Origin: an uncultured Lachnospira sp.
GTDB lineage: Bacteria; Bacillota; Clostridia; Lachnospirales; Lachnospiraceae
Assembly: GCA_946186125.1 (NCBI GenBank)
Contig: CAMHLZ010000010.1
Span: 1-64,000, forward strand
Direction of reading: 5' to 3'
DNA length: 64,000 bases
The notes beneath the pieces are model-generated. The model was not told the DNA's origin and searched no databases. It saw only the letters and a program-made list of their open reading frames with translations. A program made the translations under genes and the position numbers. Below are positions 9,181 to 17,920 of the stretch, in pieces (position 1 is the stretch's first letter; every line of letters starts with the position of its first letter).

Positions 9181-9567
9181 ATCCCAAATACCTTTTATCT
9201 CCTTCGTAAATACAGAATGACATCTTGGACACAGTACTTGAACTTCTTCCATACCATCTGTCTCTCTATATACTCCACCACATCTGCACGACGGTTTTAT
9301 CGTTACAGTCTTTTCATTCTCCCTTAAAATCTGTAATCTCGGAATATCCTCTACTTCTCCACATTTCCTGCATATCCCTAAAACTTTCTGATAGTTCCAT
9401 ACTGTTTCCGTATCAGAAATTTTAAGAATATCATTTATCCTTTTTCTCTCCGGGAGTCCAAAATGTTCGAGTATGTTTTCAATTTTTCTGTCATTTATTC
9501 CCTGACCAAGTCTATATTCTTTTGCTTTATTACATCTTTGGCAATATAAACGCAATACATATCCCAT
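9178..9567 (-). CDS. Zinc-ribbon protein of unknown function
   Basis: A 129-residue soluble protein with four Cys pairs: CQRC near residue 9, CRKC near 65, CRCG near 94 and CPRC near 112, consistent with two zinc ribbons. No enzymatic motif was recognised. It lies between two flagellin genes in the same orientation, and its stop codon is formed by the terminal repeat of a foldback element, so the present C-terminus may have been set by that insertion. The ATG start has GGAGAG upstream at a rather long spacing. A regulator or assembly factor for the neighbouring flagellins is possible, but only because of position. Confidence 0.6.
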   Translation of the reverse strand: MGYVLRLYCQRCNKAKEYRLGQGINDRKIENILEHFGLPERKRINDILKISDTETVWNYQKVLGICRKCGEVEDIPRLQILRENEKTVTIKPSCRCGGVYRETDGMEEVQVLCPRCHSVFTKEIKGIWD

Positions 9568-9599
9568 TCTTTACACTTCTCTCCGTATAGAATTTTGTT

Positions 9600-9753
9600 A
9601 TTCACCGCCCCGCTACAATCATTCGGCTCTCCCGGTGCTACGCACCTGAAGCCCTCATGATGGTAGAGATTCCTGCTTCCCAGCAAGAAGATTACAGAAA
9701 TGCAAAAGCTTCTTACGTGCAAGCGCGACAAATCTTATGTATTTCTGTAATCT
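9600..9753 (-). ncRNA. Structured non-coding element, possibly an IS200/IS605 right-end (omega-RNA-like) relic
   Basis: The gap between a flagellin and the zinc-ribbon gene is highly structured on the minus strand. A 13-base perfect inverted repeat (9689-9701 with 9741-9753, AGATTACAGAAAT) is followed by GGGAAGCAGGAATC and nested stems: CTAC/GTAG with ATCAT/ATGAT outside, GGCT/AGCC inside, and GGTGCGTAGCACC at the tip. From memory, GGGAAGCAGGAA followed by a hairpin resembles the scaffold at the 3' end of TnpB-type IS605 elements. No TnpB gene is present. The structure is visible; the identity is a guess. Confidence 0.35.
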
Positions 9754-9773
9754 GCGGTAAATAGTAACTGTTT

Positions 9774-11084
9774 TTACTCAAACAGTTTTAATACACCTTG
9801 ATTTATACTATTCGCCTGTGCAAGCACCGACTGTCCGGCCTGTGACACGATATTTGCTGTGCTATATTCAACCATTTCCGCAGCCATATCCGTATCGCGT
9901 ATCCTTGATTCCGCTGCCTGAGTGTTTTCTGATGTATTCTCTACTCCCTGAATCGCATAATCAAGTCGATTTGTAATCGCCCCAAAATATGAACGGTGTG
10001 CTGACACCTTGTCTATAGCCGCCTGTATCTTTTCCGCACTCTGTCCCGCATGTGCAAATGTATCAACCAGCAAACCATTGATTCCCAGAGTTTTTGAATT
10101 GATAGTCTTTAATGTTACCGGTATGGATTGCTCTGCCAGACATCCAACCTGAAAGTTTAAATCCTGATCACCCACCAAGCCATCTGTCCTCACTTCTCCC
10201 ATTCCCGGAGCATAAGTTGGACCACCGCCAATTGAATATAATATCAGCGAATTTCCATCCTTAGCAATACCATTTGCATGTCCTATCAGAATATCCGGTG
10301 AAGTTCCACTTGTGCCAAAACCGGACTGCACACCTACTACCGCACTGTATATAATATTTGCAATGTCTCCACCATTTGCAAGTCCCGGATCATTTATTCC
10401 AATCTTAACCTCAAGGTCGGAGTGAGAGTTCCCCGGCAGGCTAAGTGTAGCTGTAGTCGATGTGTCATCTGTAAAAGAAAATTTAAATACCTGACTGCAA
10501 TTTGCACTACATGATACCTCAAATTCTTTTCCTATCAAATCAGCCTTATTGATTGAGTCAACCTTTGAAAAATCCAATATCTTTGCATATCTGTTACCAA
10601 TTCCCGGTACATTAACAAGCTCATCCATGGTATCACTGCCATCTGCACCTCCAACATCCACTAATTGCGGAACGTCTAATACATGTATTGTATTAAATGT
10701 CGTGTTTTTGGATATCTGATTTATTTCTTTCTTTAGCTGTCCAATTTCCTGGTCTATGGCATTTCTATCCTCCGCAGTATTGGCATCATTTGCCGCCTGA
10801 ATCACAAGCTCATTCATACGCTGGAGTAAATCATGTATCTCTCCCATGGCTCCGTCCGCCACTTCAAGCATGGACTTACCATCCTCTGCATTTCTCACAT
10901 CCTGATTCAATCCCCGAATCTGCCATCTCATCTTCTCCGAAATAGCAGCTCCTGCTGCATCATCTGCAGCTCTGTTAATACGATACCCTGAGGATAGTTT
11001 TTCTGATACTTTTTCTTTTCCTTTATTGGTAATATTAAGATTTTTCTGAGCGTTCATTGACATTAGATTATGTGCAATTATCAT
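9774..11084 (-). CDS. fliC: Flagellin with enlarged variable domain
   Basis: A 436-residue flagellin. The N-terminal 140 residues (MIIAHNLMSMNAQ, KLSSGYRINRAADDAAG) and the C-terminal 90 (AAESRIRDTDMAAEMVE, ending VLKLFE) are conserved D0/D1 segments; about 200 residues between them form a larger, unrelated outer domain rich in Gly, Asp and Thr. The start used here is the ATG after GGGAGGTAG; an in-frame ATG 48 bases upstream lacks a site and would add a tail before the conserved MIIAHN. It has its own sigma-28-type promoter and a leader hairpin with GGA in the loop. It probably heads the operon containing flagellinolysin and the glycan genes. Confidence 0.92.
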   Translation of the reverse strand: MIIAHNLMSMNAQKNLNITNKGKEKVSEKLSSGYRINRAADDAAGAAISEKMRWQIRGLNQDVRNAEDGKSMLEVADGAMGEIHDLLQRMNELVIQAANDANTAEDRNAIDQEIGQLKKEINQISKNTTFNTIHVLDVPQLVDVGGADGSDTMDELVNVPGIGNRYAKILDFSKVDSINKADLIGKEFEVSCSANCSQVFKFSFTDDTSTTATLSLPGNSHSDLEVKIGINDPGLANGGDIANIIYSAVVGVQSGFGTSGTSPDILIGHANGIAKDGNSLILYSIGGGPTYAPGMGEVRTDGLVGDQDLNFQVGCLAEQSIPVTLKTINSKTLGINGLLVDTFAHAGQSAEKIQAAIDKVSAHRSYFGAITNRLDYAIQGVENTSENTQAAESRIRDTDMAAEMVEYSTANIVSQAGQSVLAQANSINQGVLKLFE

Positions 11085-11109
11085 AGAACTACCTCCCTGT
11101 ATCTTAATC

Positions 11110-11125
11110 GTATCTTCCTTGATAC
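11110..11125 (-). promoter_or_regulatory. Predicted CsrA-binding hairpin in flagellin leader
   Basis: On the mRNA, GUAUC and GAUAC pair around an AAGGAA loop, placing GGA in the loop as CsrA prefers. A second GGA lies in the ribosome site GGGAGG 17 bases downstream. The architecture matches the leaders of the three tandem flagellins (stem GUAGC/GCUAC, loop A-N-GGAA). Stem sequence differs while structure is kept, which supports a functional element. Confidence 0.65.
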
Positions 11126-11141
11126 TGTGCACCTATGAAAT

Positions 11142-11169
11142 TTATCGGCAATATTTTATAATTTACTTA
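11142..11169 (-). promoter_or_regulatory. Sigma-28 (SigD/FliA) promoter of the flagellin operon
   Basis: TAAG, 16 bases, GCCGATAA on the minus strand, close to the sigma-28 consensus TAAA-N15-GCCGATAA. It lies 58 bases upstream of the flagellin ATG at 11084, giving a leader of about 50 bases that includes the GGA hairpin. Confidence 0.75.
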
Positions 11170-11255
11170 ATATGTTTTTTAGTTGACAACCAGACAACTA
11201 ACACTTCTCATAACTCTTTTCAAATTGTACATTCCCATACTTCTCCTCCATCTGT

Positions 11256-11789
11256 TTATAATTCACATTTAACAAGTTCCCGAAAAAATCCCAGTAATTC
11301 AACCAAAGCATATTGATAACGATTTACCTCTTCAAATATATTGTTTGATATATCTTTATTATCCCGAATGGATGCAATTTCTTCTGAAATCTCATATAGT
11401 CTGATTTTCATATCCGGATATTTGGGATATATGTTACACATCTCCTCATATGTATGCCCATTAACCATTTCATATATTTTCTTGCGACATATTATCGAAA
11501 ACCAATCTGCAACATCAAAAAAAGCTCTGTATTCATGTCCTAACGCCTTACCTAAATTTCTCTTTATATATTCTTCCTTTGTCATATTTCCCAAATCATC
11601 ATCCAAACCCGTGCATTTAGTAAATATACGTATGATATGCTCATAAGCATCACGAAATTCTTTTATCGGTTGAAAGTACGTTTCAAAATCATCAGACAAC
11701 TCTTCTCCAAGTAAAATGTAATGTTTTGTAAAATTGTGTATTACCACAATTTCTTTTATTTCTTTTTCAAACTTTTTCAAAAAATCCAT
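11256..11789 (-). CDS. Hypothetical helical protein
   Basis: A 177-residue, mostly helical soluble protein without signal peptide or membrane segment, rich in charged and aromatic residues. No motif was recognised. A plausible AAAGGATG ribosome site precedes the ATG. It is the last of three small genes of unknown function between the flagellin promoter and the glycosyltransferases; the spacing of 13 bases to the upstream gene suggests one transcript. Confidence 0.6.
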   Translation of the reverse strand: MDFLKKFEKEIKEIVVIHNFTKHYILLGEELSDDFETYFQPIKEFRDAYEHIIRIFTKCTGLDDDLGNMTKEEYIKRNLGKALGHEYRAFFDVADWFSIICRKKIYEMVNGHTYEEMCNIYPKYPDMKIRLYEISEEIASIRDNKDISNNIFEEVNRYQYALVELLGFFRELVKCEL

Positions 11790-11802
11790 CGATTAACATC
11801 CT

Positions 11803-12078
11803 TTATGGCAATTCTAAATTTATTATACTATCTCGGTATTTCTCATAATCTTCATATCCTTTATACATACTCTTATGATAACGAACAGAACTTCTTACAG
11901 ATTCATCTGACAATCTGCCAACTCTTATTTCTCTTAGATTTGATGTCAGCTCACTATTTTTATATAATTTAATTATTACATCGCTATCTTTTTTTAGTAT
12001 TTGATTTAATCTGAATACAATACCAATGAAACTTATTAAAAAAAATACAGCAAAAAAACAAACTATTAATATTTTCAT
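11803..12078 (-). CDS. Small membrane-anchored hypothetical protein
   Basis: A 91-residue protein starting MKILIVCFFAVFFLISF, a single N-terminal transmembrane segment, followed by a short charged tail. The start at 12078 is preferred because AAAGGG lies just upstream; longer in-frame starts would overlap the preceding gene extensively and lack a site. It follows a four-helix membrane protein gene, with its start 12 bases downstream of that stop, so the two may work together. Function unknown. Confidence 0.5.
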   Translation of the reverse strand: MKILIVCFFAVFFLISFIGIVFRLNQILKKDSDVIIKLYKNSELTSNLREIRVGRLSDESVRSSVRYHKSMYKGYEDYEKYRDSIINLELP

Positions 12079-12089
12079 CTTATTCCCTT

Positions 12090-12566
12090 TCATTGGAAAA
12101 ATACTATTCTCAAAACATTTAAAACCACTGTTGAGATACCAAGTAAAACCACCAAACATACAGTATTCTCTTGGTATAATGATACATCAACAAACCCATA
12201 AGCTGCAAAATTCAAAATCAAATAAACCCCTAATAAAATCAACATAAAAATTATAGTACATGCAATAATTACTCTTTGAGAAAACCCATTTTTATGTTGT
12301 CCATTAATTAAAATATTAAAATTACCTGCTACTAACATAGCTAAAAAAATCCATATGATACTACCATTTCTGATATGTTCATAATAATCTACTTTTTTGT
12401 TTGAAAGATAGAAAATCAACCAATATAACACTATTGGAACAAATGAAATTAGCATTTCAAAAAACATATTAATAAGTTCATTTCCTATCGTCACAACCTT
12501 TGAGTAATCTCCTCCTTCAGTAATTTGCTGCATTTCTATCACTTCTTCCACATTATCACTCGCCAA
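12090..12566 (-). CDS. Polytopic membrane protein of unknown function
   Basis: A 158-residue protein with about four hydrophobic helices (around residues 35-55, 68-88, 98-120 and 133-155) and an acidic N-terminus of about 25 residues. The predicted start is a TTG with AAAGGAT upstream. No family motif recognised. It begins a three-gene group (this, a single-pass protein, a helical cytosolic protein) of the kind often seen in accessory islands between flagellin and glycosyltransferase genes. Confidence 0.55.
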   Translation of the reverse strand: MASDNVEEVIEMQQITEGGDYSKVVTIGNELINMFFEMLISFVPIVLYWLIFYLSNKKVDYYEHIRNGSIIWIFLAMLVAGNFNILINGQHKNGFSQRVIIACTIIFMLILLGVYLILNFAAYGFVDVSLYQENTVCLVVLLGISTVVLNVLRIVFFQ

Positions 12567-13028
12567 TGTTATTTATCCTTTCATACCCATGTCCCATTTA
12601 ATTATGTATTCATTCAGACGCTGGTTATTCTTATAATAATTTATCATTACCGTAATTTTTTTGCATAGTTATTCGGTTCAAGAATATCAGAAATCTATCT
12701 GCTTGAACGTACAACAATGCTTTTTTCTTGATGTAAATAATGCATGTTATAGTGGTAAAAACAATGTGTATTAATCCATCTCAATTAGTAACATTCATGA
12801 TTGTACCATCTCAATATGTTCTATATCAAGTGCCACTTGTGTTACTGGCAAATAAACATATTAAGTTTTTTATATTCTTCTATGAATCAATTTCATCATA
12901 AACAAGATATACTTCTACATATGCCAACTCATTAATATCAAAAATTCTTGTAACATATGAAATCATCCTCTTCTCTTCATTTAACATTAATCTTTCTCAT
13001 ACGTTTGCAATCTCCTGACAAACAGCAA
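12567..13028. other. Gene-free AT-rich stretch of about 460 bases
   Basis: No open frame of useful length on either strand. A minus-strand segment around 12880-12990 can be read as about 35 codons only if one frameshift is allowed, so it may be an eroded gene end, but it matches nothing I recognise. No terminator with a T-run was seen. The upstream gene's promoter probably lies in the left part. Confidence 0.5.
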
Positions 13029-14078
13029 TTACTTATTTTTTAGCCCGATATCCTCAAGCACCCTCACGATATTTTCTCTAAATACTTCCATCGAAAAATA
13101 TTTCTCATAAACCTTTCTTCCACGTCTCCCTACCTCATTTAATTTATCAAAATTGTTCACAATATAGGTAATCTTATCAGCCAATGCCTTTACATTCTCC
13201 TTTTCAAAGACAAATCCATTTTCTCCATCTTTTATATATCTCGAAATACCTGTTCCCGTTGAACACAATGCAATTTTTTCAAACATCATCCCCTCGACTA
13301 TAACAGCCGGCGTCGCATCAACTCTGGATGGAGCTGCTACGCAATCTGCCATTTTGTATATATCAGGCATCTTTTCTCTGTCAACTCCCGGAATCATATA
13401 TACCTCATTATATTTACGGGTCGATTCCTCTACACAATTTACATATTTATCCGCCCCATAATTTCCTATAAAGATAAACCGGCATTTTGACCGTATTTCT
13501 TCTGACAGCTCACTGATTGCTTCTACCAGTATATCTTGTCCCTTTACATAGCTATACTGCCCAGCTAACAAAAAGTGCACTAAACCGTTTGTGTCTTCAG
13601 GCTCAACAGTTCCTGATGACATATCCTCCAGTCCAAAATTCAAAATACTTGCTTCATATCCCAGCTGTTCTTTTATCCCTTCCTTAACCACCTCTCCGGC
13701 AGCATATAAAAAAATATTGTCATTTAGCTCTATTTCCAACGGTTTCATGAACAATCCCGGTTCATGCAGCCACCATACAACAGGGATTTTTCTTCCATTC
13801 AGTGCCACAACCAATTCTGAAAGTGCCATAGTATTCACAATAATAAAATCAAATGTATTTCCTATGAAATCCATGTATTCCCTGTTATTCCAAAAAAAAG
13901 GATAAACCTGTATCTGTACACCTATACTTTCAAATTCTTTTCTTTGTTCTCCCTCCTGCATGGATACCAGATATACCTCATAATCCATTTCTCTTAAGAT
14001 TGCTAACATTCTTCTAAGCACTGTAGGTGCTCCTGTATAATTAATCATATGTGTAACCGCTAATACTCTCTTTTCCAT
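13029..14078 (-). CDS. Family 4-type glycosyltransferase
   Basis: A 349-residue GT-B protein. The N-terminal half starts RVLAVTHMINYTGAPTVL, a typical Rossmann acceptor domain; the C-terminal half has FLLAGQYSYVKGQDILVEA near residue 170, APSRVDATPAVIVEGMM near 250 and CSTGTGISRYI, the classic donor-binding E-x7-E region of GT4 enzymes. The start at the second in-frame ATG-like codon is chosen because AGGATG lies upstream. It follows the 509-residue transferase by 12 bases and belongs to the flagellin glycosylation island with Maf. Confidence 0.82.
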   Translation of the reverse strand: MEKRVLAVTHMINYTGAPTVLRRMLAILREMDYEVYLVSMQEGEQRKEFESIGVQIQVYPFFWNNREYMDFIGNTFDFIIVNTMALSELVVALNGRKIPVVWWLHEPGLFMKPLEIELNDNIFLYAAGEVVKEGIKEQLGYEASILNFGLEDMSSGTVEPEDTNGLVHFLLAGQYSYVKGQDILVEAISELSEEIRSKCRFIFIGNYGADKYVNCVEESTRKYNEVYMIPGVDREKMPDIYKMADCVAAPSRVDATPAVIVEGMMFEKIALCSTGTGISRYIKDGENGFVFEKENVKALADKITYIVNNFDKLNEVGRRGRKVYEKYFSMEVFRENIVRVLEDIGLKNK

Positions 14079-14090
14079 TTGCACATCCTA

Positions 14091-15620
14091 TCATTTCTTT
14101 GCAATTTCTCTTGTTCTGACCTCATTTAACAATGCTGTAAATATTCCGTCTGTGTCCTGAAGATATGTTGCTCTTTCTTTCGCTCTTTCAGACATCTTCT
14201 GATAAAATTCCTTATCAACACTATATTTTTCTATCATTTGCAGCATTTCCTCATAGTTTTCCACACCAAATTCTTCTCCAGTGTTTGTATACACATCTCC
14301 CCTTCTGGCTGTAATGACCGGAACCCCTTTTTCCATTGCTTCTACTGCTGACATTCCTCCCCCCATCCTCATGGGATTAATATTCAAATCCATATGTTCC
14401 ATAAATGCCAGCATATCTTCTACCATTCCGTGATACACACAACACTTATTATAGAAGTCAGCATTAAAACATGATATATTCGTATATTTCCCACAAATAT
14501 GAATCTGGTATCTATCCGGATTTAATTGCTCCAACATACCGATAAATTCACTTGTCATCTCCTGATTCAACCTTGCCCCTACGATTGCAAGTTGAATTTT
14601 AGTGTTATCAATTTCAAGTTCTTCCTTTGTATATGTTCTATCCTGATGTCTTAAATCTGAAGTAAATACACAATTTATCACCTTATCATATGATATTTTC
14701 ATTTTTTCTAAGATTCTTTTTTCCTTATCACCTAAATTAGTGTAAACAACATGATATGTCTCCAAACTATTTGACAGTTCTGACGGACATAATCCCATTC
14801 CAACGACCGGAATAAAATCTGAACACAGATTTCCCAATATACTCTCTCCACTAATGTCAATGACAAACTCAGGAGCCATATCATAGATTGCCTTCATCAA
14901 TACCTCCATGGTATCCGGGTATATAGATTTTTTTTCGCATGAGAATAATGGAATTTTTGTATCTTTCCATTCAATCTGTTCTTTTTCCAGATACGACTCC
15001 ATATAGCTTCCTTCTACAGGTTGAAAAATATTCTTTTCACCCGATGGAGAAATACATTCTGCTGTGTTGATTAACAAAACCTTCTTATTCATATTTTTAA
15101 TTATCACTTTACAACGTTCTAACGCTGTTTTTGTCGGTGCATGCTGAAACGCAATTAACTGTTCTGTTATAATAACATATAAATCATGATTCCTTCTATC
15201 ATATGGAATATAATCCTTCCGGAAATTTATTTCTTTTTTCCACATTTCCAATATTTCCCTATACCACTCCCACATCATTAACTTGTTTTCTTCATTCTGG
15301 ACATACAATGTCACAAAAATGGTATGATTTATCTGCCTATACAAATATAATTGTTCTTCTGCTGCTATGTCTGTATCTTTGACCCACAACACGAACTCAT
15401 TCAACATAACAGTATTGTATTCTAGTAAACCAGAGTTAATAACTATAGTATACCAAAATATCTTTTCATCTATATCATCTGTATTTTCTATTTTTTTGCG
15501 AATATCAAGAATCATATGTTCAGCCTGTTTTTGTCTTTCTTTTGTGTTGGTAGTTTTATTCCATTCAGTTATAGCATCTTCATATTGATAATAAACCTCT
15601 ATATATTCATCTCTTGTCAT
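14091..15620 (-). CDS. Glycosyltransferase-like protein with helical N-terminal region
   Basis: A 509-residue protein. The first 170 residues are helical and rich in Trp and Tyr, like a tetratricopeptide-type or scaffold region; residues about 340-500 form a GT-B donor domain with LAIVGARLNQ, YHGMVEDMLAFMEHMDLNINP and GGGMSAVEAMEKGVPVI. This layout recalls transferases that glycosylate proteins directly, with a recognition domain ahead of the GT-B part, but that is inference. Start supported by AAGGAGCA. Downstream gene begins almost at once. Confidence 0.72.
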   Translation of the reverse strand: MTRDEYIEVYYQYEDAITEWNKTTNTKERQKQAEHMILDIRKKIENTDDIDEKIFWYTIVINSGLLEYNTVMLNEFVLWVKDTDIAAEEQLYLYRQINHTIFVTLYVQNEENKLMMWEWYREILEMWKKEINFRKDYIPYDRRNHDLYVIITEQLIAFQHAPTKTALERCKVIIKNMNKKVLLINTAECISPSGEKNIFQPVEGSYMESYLEKEQIEWKDTKIPLFSCEKKSIYPDTMEVLMKAIYDMAPEFVIDISGESILGNLCSDFIPVVGMGLCPSELSNSLETYHVVYTNLGDKEKRILEKMKISYDKVINCVFTSDLRHQDRTYTKEELEIDNTKIQLAIVGARLNQEMTSEFIGMLEQLNPDRYQIHICGKYTNISCFNADFYNKCCVYHGMVEDMLAFMEHMDLNINPMRMGGGMSAVEAMEKGVPVITARRGDVYTNTGEEFGVENYEEMLQMIEKYSVDKEFYQKMSERAKERATYLQDTDGIFTALLNEVRTREIAKK

Positions 15621-15647
15621 ATATATGCTCCTTTTTTGTTATGCCAT

Positions 15648-16658
15648 TCAATCGCTGCTCGTTTCCCACTTGAAATTTTCAACCTGATTGATGAATTGTT
15701 TTACATCTCTGCAAAACCAGTTTTTTTCATTTCTTATCACTGTCCGATAACCTTCAAACCGCCCTATGTGTATATCATAGTGCTCCATCACATCATGGAT
15801 AATTGATTTGATATCTTCTTTTTGTTCATATACATCCTCAAATTTATAATCATCATTAATGGGAACATCTTCCTTGAAAGCAGCGCTTCCCTTCTTGTTT
15901 GTAATTATACAACAACCATTTATCGCAGATTCTCTGGGAATTCTGTCTTTTCCTGGATGGTTGCCAAAATCAATATACAGTTTGGCACGACGCATTGTCA
16001 TTATCATCTCATCCTCTGTTAAATTCTCTAATGGCTTCCATTGATACATTGGTAATTCCTTCATAACCTGCTGCAAATCAGACAATCCCTTTTTAGGATT
16101 ATATACTATAATATTCTCACGAATATTCTCACTGTCTTCTTCATTAAAATATTTATCACCTATATAGTCAGACAAATATAACACTTTATCATCTGAAATA
16201 TTTATCATTTTATGTAACCAGTCATAAGCGTATACAGATTGCACAAGGTGTAAATCTATGCTTCCAAAAACATATGCAGTAAGCTCTATTGCAGTCATAT
16301 TTATAAATGCTTTGCTAAAATAATCCGATGCTGATATATAATTATCGACGCTCATCCACCACCACACTTTTTTGCATTTTTTTAATTTCATAAGGTGATA
16401 AATATACACTTCCGGAAAAACTACAATTGAATCCTCCTGTTCCACATCATCAATTGATAAAACATGTCTTGTATTATACTTTTTAAATTTCTCTACCGGT
16501 TCCACATCAACCGGTAAAATATCTTCTATCGAAGTACTTGTATAGGTGTAATACATGTATGCCTCGCATCCATTTTTATTAAGTTCATAGCATAATTGAT
16601 GTGCAAGTTCAGGCCCCCCCGAAGCATATGCCGGTGGCGCTACAATAAAATATTTCAC
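15648..16658 (-). CDS. Glycosyltransferase-like protein
   Basis: A 336-residue protein beginning MKYFIVAPPAYASGGPELAHQL, the N-terminal GT-B motif where the glycine pair contacts the acceptor sugar. Later DFGNHPGKDRIPRESAINGCCIITN matches a donor-binding loop in WsaF-like and related rhamnan/glycan transferases. The start is a GTG with GAGGAATG upstream. It is divergent from the plus-strand gene at 16759, the 100-base gap holding both promoters, and is the first gene of a three-gene transferase run. Substrate unknown. Confidence 0.72.
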   Translation of the reverse strand: MKYFIVAPPAYASGGPELAHQLCYELNKNGCEAYMYYTYTSTSIEDILPVDVEPVEKFKKYNTRHVLSIDDVEQEDSIVVFPEVYIYHLMKLKKCKKVWWWMSVDNYISASDYFSKAFINMTAIELTAYVFGSIDLHLVQSVYAYDWLHKMINISDDKVLYLSDYIGDKYFNEEDSENIRENIIVYNPKKGLSDLQQVMKELPMYQWKPLENLTEDEMIMTMRRAKLYIDFGNHPGKDRIPRESAINGCCIITNKKGSAAFKEDVPINDDYKFEDVYEQKEDIKSIIHDVMEHYDIHIGRFEGYRTVIRNEKNWFCRDVKQFINQVENFKWETSSD

Positions 16659-16758
16659 ATTGCATTCCTCACTTTCATTTTTAAAATATTATATCTGTCT
16701 TGTATAATTTTCATTTCGATAGTAAAATAGCCTTATAATTTTTCAAAGGAGAATCATC

Positions 16759-17886
16759 ATGAACGCATCCAATATTCTTATATTGTTTTCAAACTCACCT
16801 TATCACGAACAACACTACTATGCTTCAGCCATCTCATCATGTCTGGAACAGCTTAGTTTTCATGTAACTCTTATCAACACCGACTCGGATATATCAGAAT
16901 CAGCCTTACAGGCTACTATTTTGCAGTTGGCTCCGGATTTAATATTCACCCTGGGCTTAAGCGGATTTCACCTTCAGATGCTGGGAGATGATTTATTCTT
17001 AAACGGTGCATACTGCCCTTGTGTTCATCTGCTCACCAGACATCCTGCTTACGATGCGGGGTATCTGTCACAGAGAATGAATTTTACCATGTTCTTTTAT
17101 AGTCATTTCACGGAATATGCTACCTATATTGAACATTTTTTCAAAAGAGTCCCAAACGTAGCTGTCCTTCCGTTTTATCAACTGCCCGTTACTACCATAA
17201 AATCCTTTGAAGACCGAACAATTGACCTGTATTATCCAAGCTCTTATATTCCGTCCAAAGATATTTTGTCTCACATCAAATCACTTCCTGAGGTGTTTTC
17301 AAACATATGTATGGACGTTATACAGGCTATGCAAAATAATACAGATGTTTCTTTACATGAATGTCTGTATGAATATCTTGATAAAATTCATTTTTCTTTA
17401 TCAGATGATGAATTTAACGAAATCATGCAAACTATGCAGCTTGTGGAATTGTATATTAAAAGCCTCTCTTCAGAACACTATATTTCTTTACTACTTGAAA
17501 ACGGCTATGATGTTACAGTAAGTGGCGAGAACTGGAATCAATTCTCCCTAAATAGTCACACAAACCTGCATATTATAGGCGAACACGGTCTGAACTACTA
17601 TGAAGCTATCAATACAATGTGCAACAGCAAATCTATTTTAAACCTCCAGTTTCATAAAAACAGTGGTATTCATCCTCGTGTTATATCAGCACTTTCATCT
17701 CATGTCAACTGTGTAACCAACGAAAACAAACAGATATCAGAAATCATCGGTTACGGAAATATCTTTACATTTAAAACTGACGAAGATTTTCTTCATCAAA
17801 TTGATCTCGCCATACATCATCCTTTCACAGATATGGCAACTTCATTTCTTTCCGATGTATTATCGGATATAATCAGTAACATCTGA
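16759..17886 (+). CDS. CgeB-like glycosyltransferase on the opposite strand
   Basis: A 375-residue protein, the only plus-strand gene in the first 48 kb. The N-terminus reads ILILFSNSPYHEQHYYASAI, a Rossmann start; the C-terminus has NSKSILNLQFHKNSGIHPRVISALSS, matching the donor-binding end of CgeB/DUF3880-type glycosyltransferases, in which a conserved region with R follows a strand of small residues. AAAGGAGAATC supports the start, and TATAAT-like boxes lie in the divergent gap. It converges on another CgeB-like gene and shares a terminator with it. Independent orientation suggests separate acquisition or regulation. Confidence 0.7.
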   Translation: MNASNILILFSNSPYHEQHYYASAISSCLEQLSFHVTLINTDSDISESALQATILQLAPDLIFTLGLSGFHLQMLGDDLFLNGAYCPCVHLLTRHPAYDAGYLSQRMNFTMFFYSHFTEYATYIEHFFKRVPNVAVLPFYQLPVTTIKSFEDRTIDLYYPSSYIPSKDILSHIKSLPEVFSNICMDVIQAMQNNTDVSLHECLYEYLDKIHFSLSDDEFNEIMQTMQLVELYIKSLSSEHYISLLLENGYDVTVSGENWNQFSLNSHTNLHIIGEHGLNYYEAINTMCNSKSILNLQFHKNSGIHPRVISALSSHVNCVTNENKQISEIIGYGNIFTFKTDEDFLHQIDLAIHHPFTDMATSFLSDVLSDIISNI

Positions 17887-17889
17887 CAC

Positions 17890-17920
17890 CTTTCAGTTAA
17901 GCACTCCGCTTAACTGAAAG
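17890..17920 (+). terminator. Terminator of the plus-strand glycosyltransferase, inside the convergent gene
   Basis: A perfect 13-base stem (CTTTCAGTTAAGC with its complement, loop ACTCC) followed by ATTTTATTT. The stem includes the last codons and stop of the minus-strand gene ending at 17893, so one stretch serves as coding end and as terminator for the opposite gene. Confidence 0.85.

Noticed and set aside
9495-9731. 78-codon minus-strand frame overlapping the zinc-ribbon gene start
   Set aside because: It runs through the structured non-coding stretch, has no ribosome site and overlaps the better supported zinc-ribbon gene in another frame.
12880-12988. Possible small gene or gene remnant in the 460-base empty region
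   Set aside because: Needs a frameshift to remain open and matches nothing known; listed as gene-free instead.
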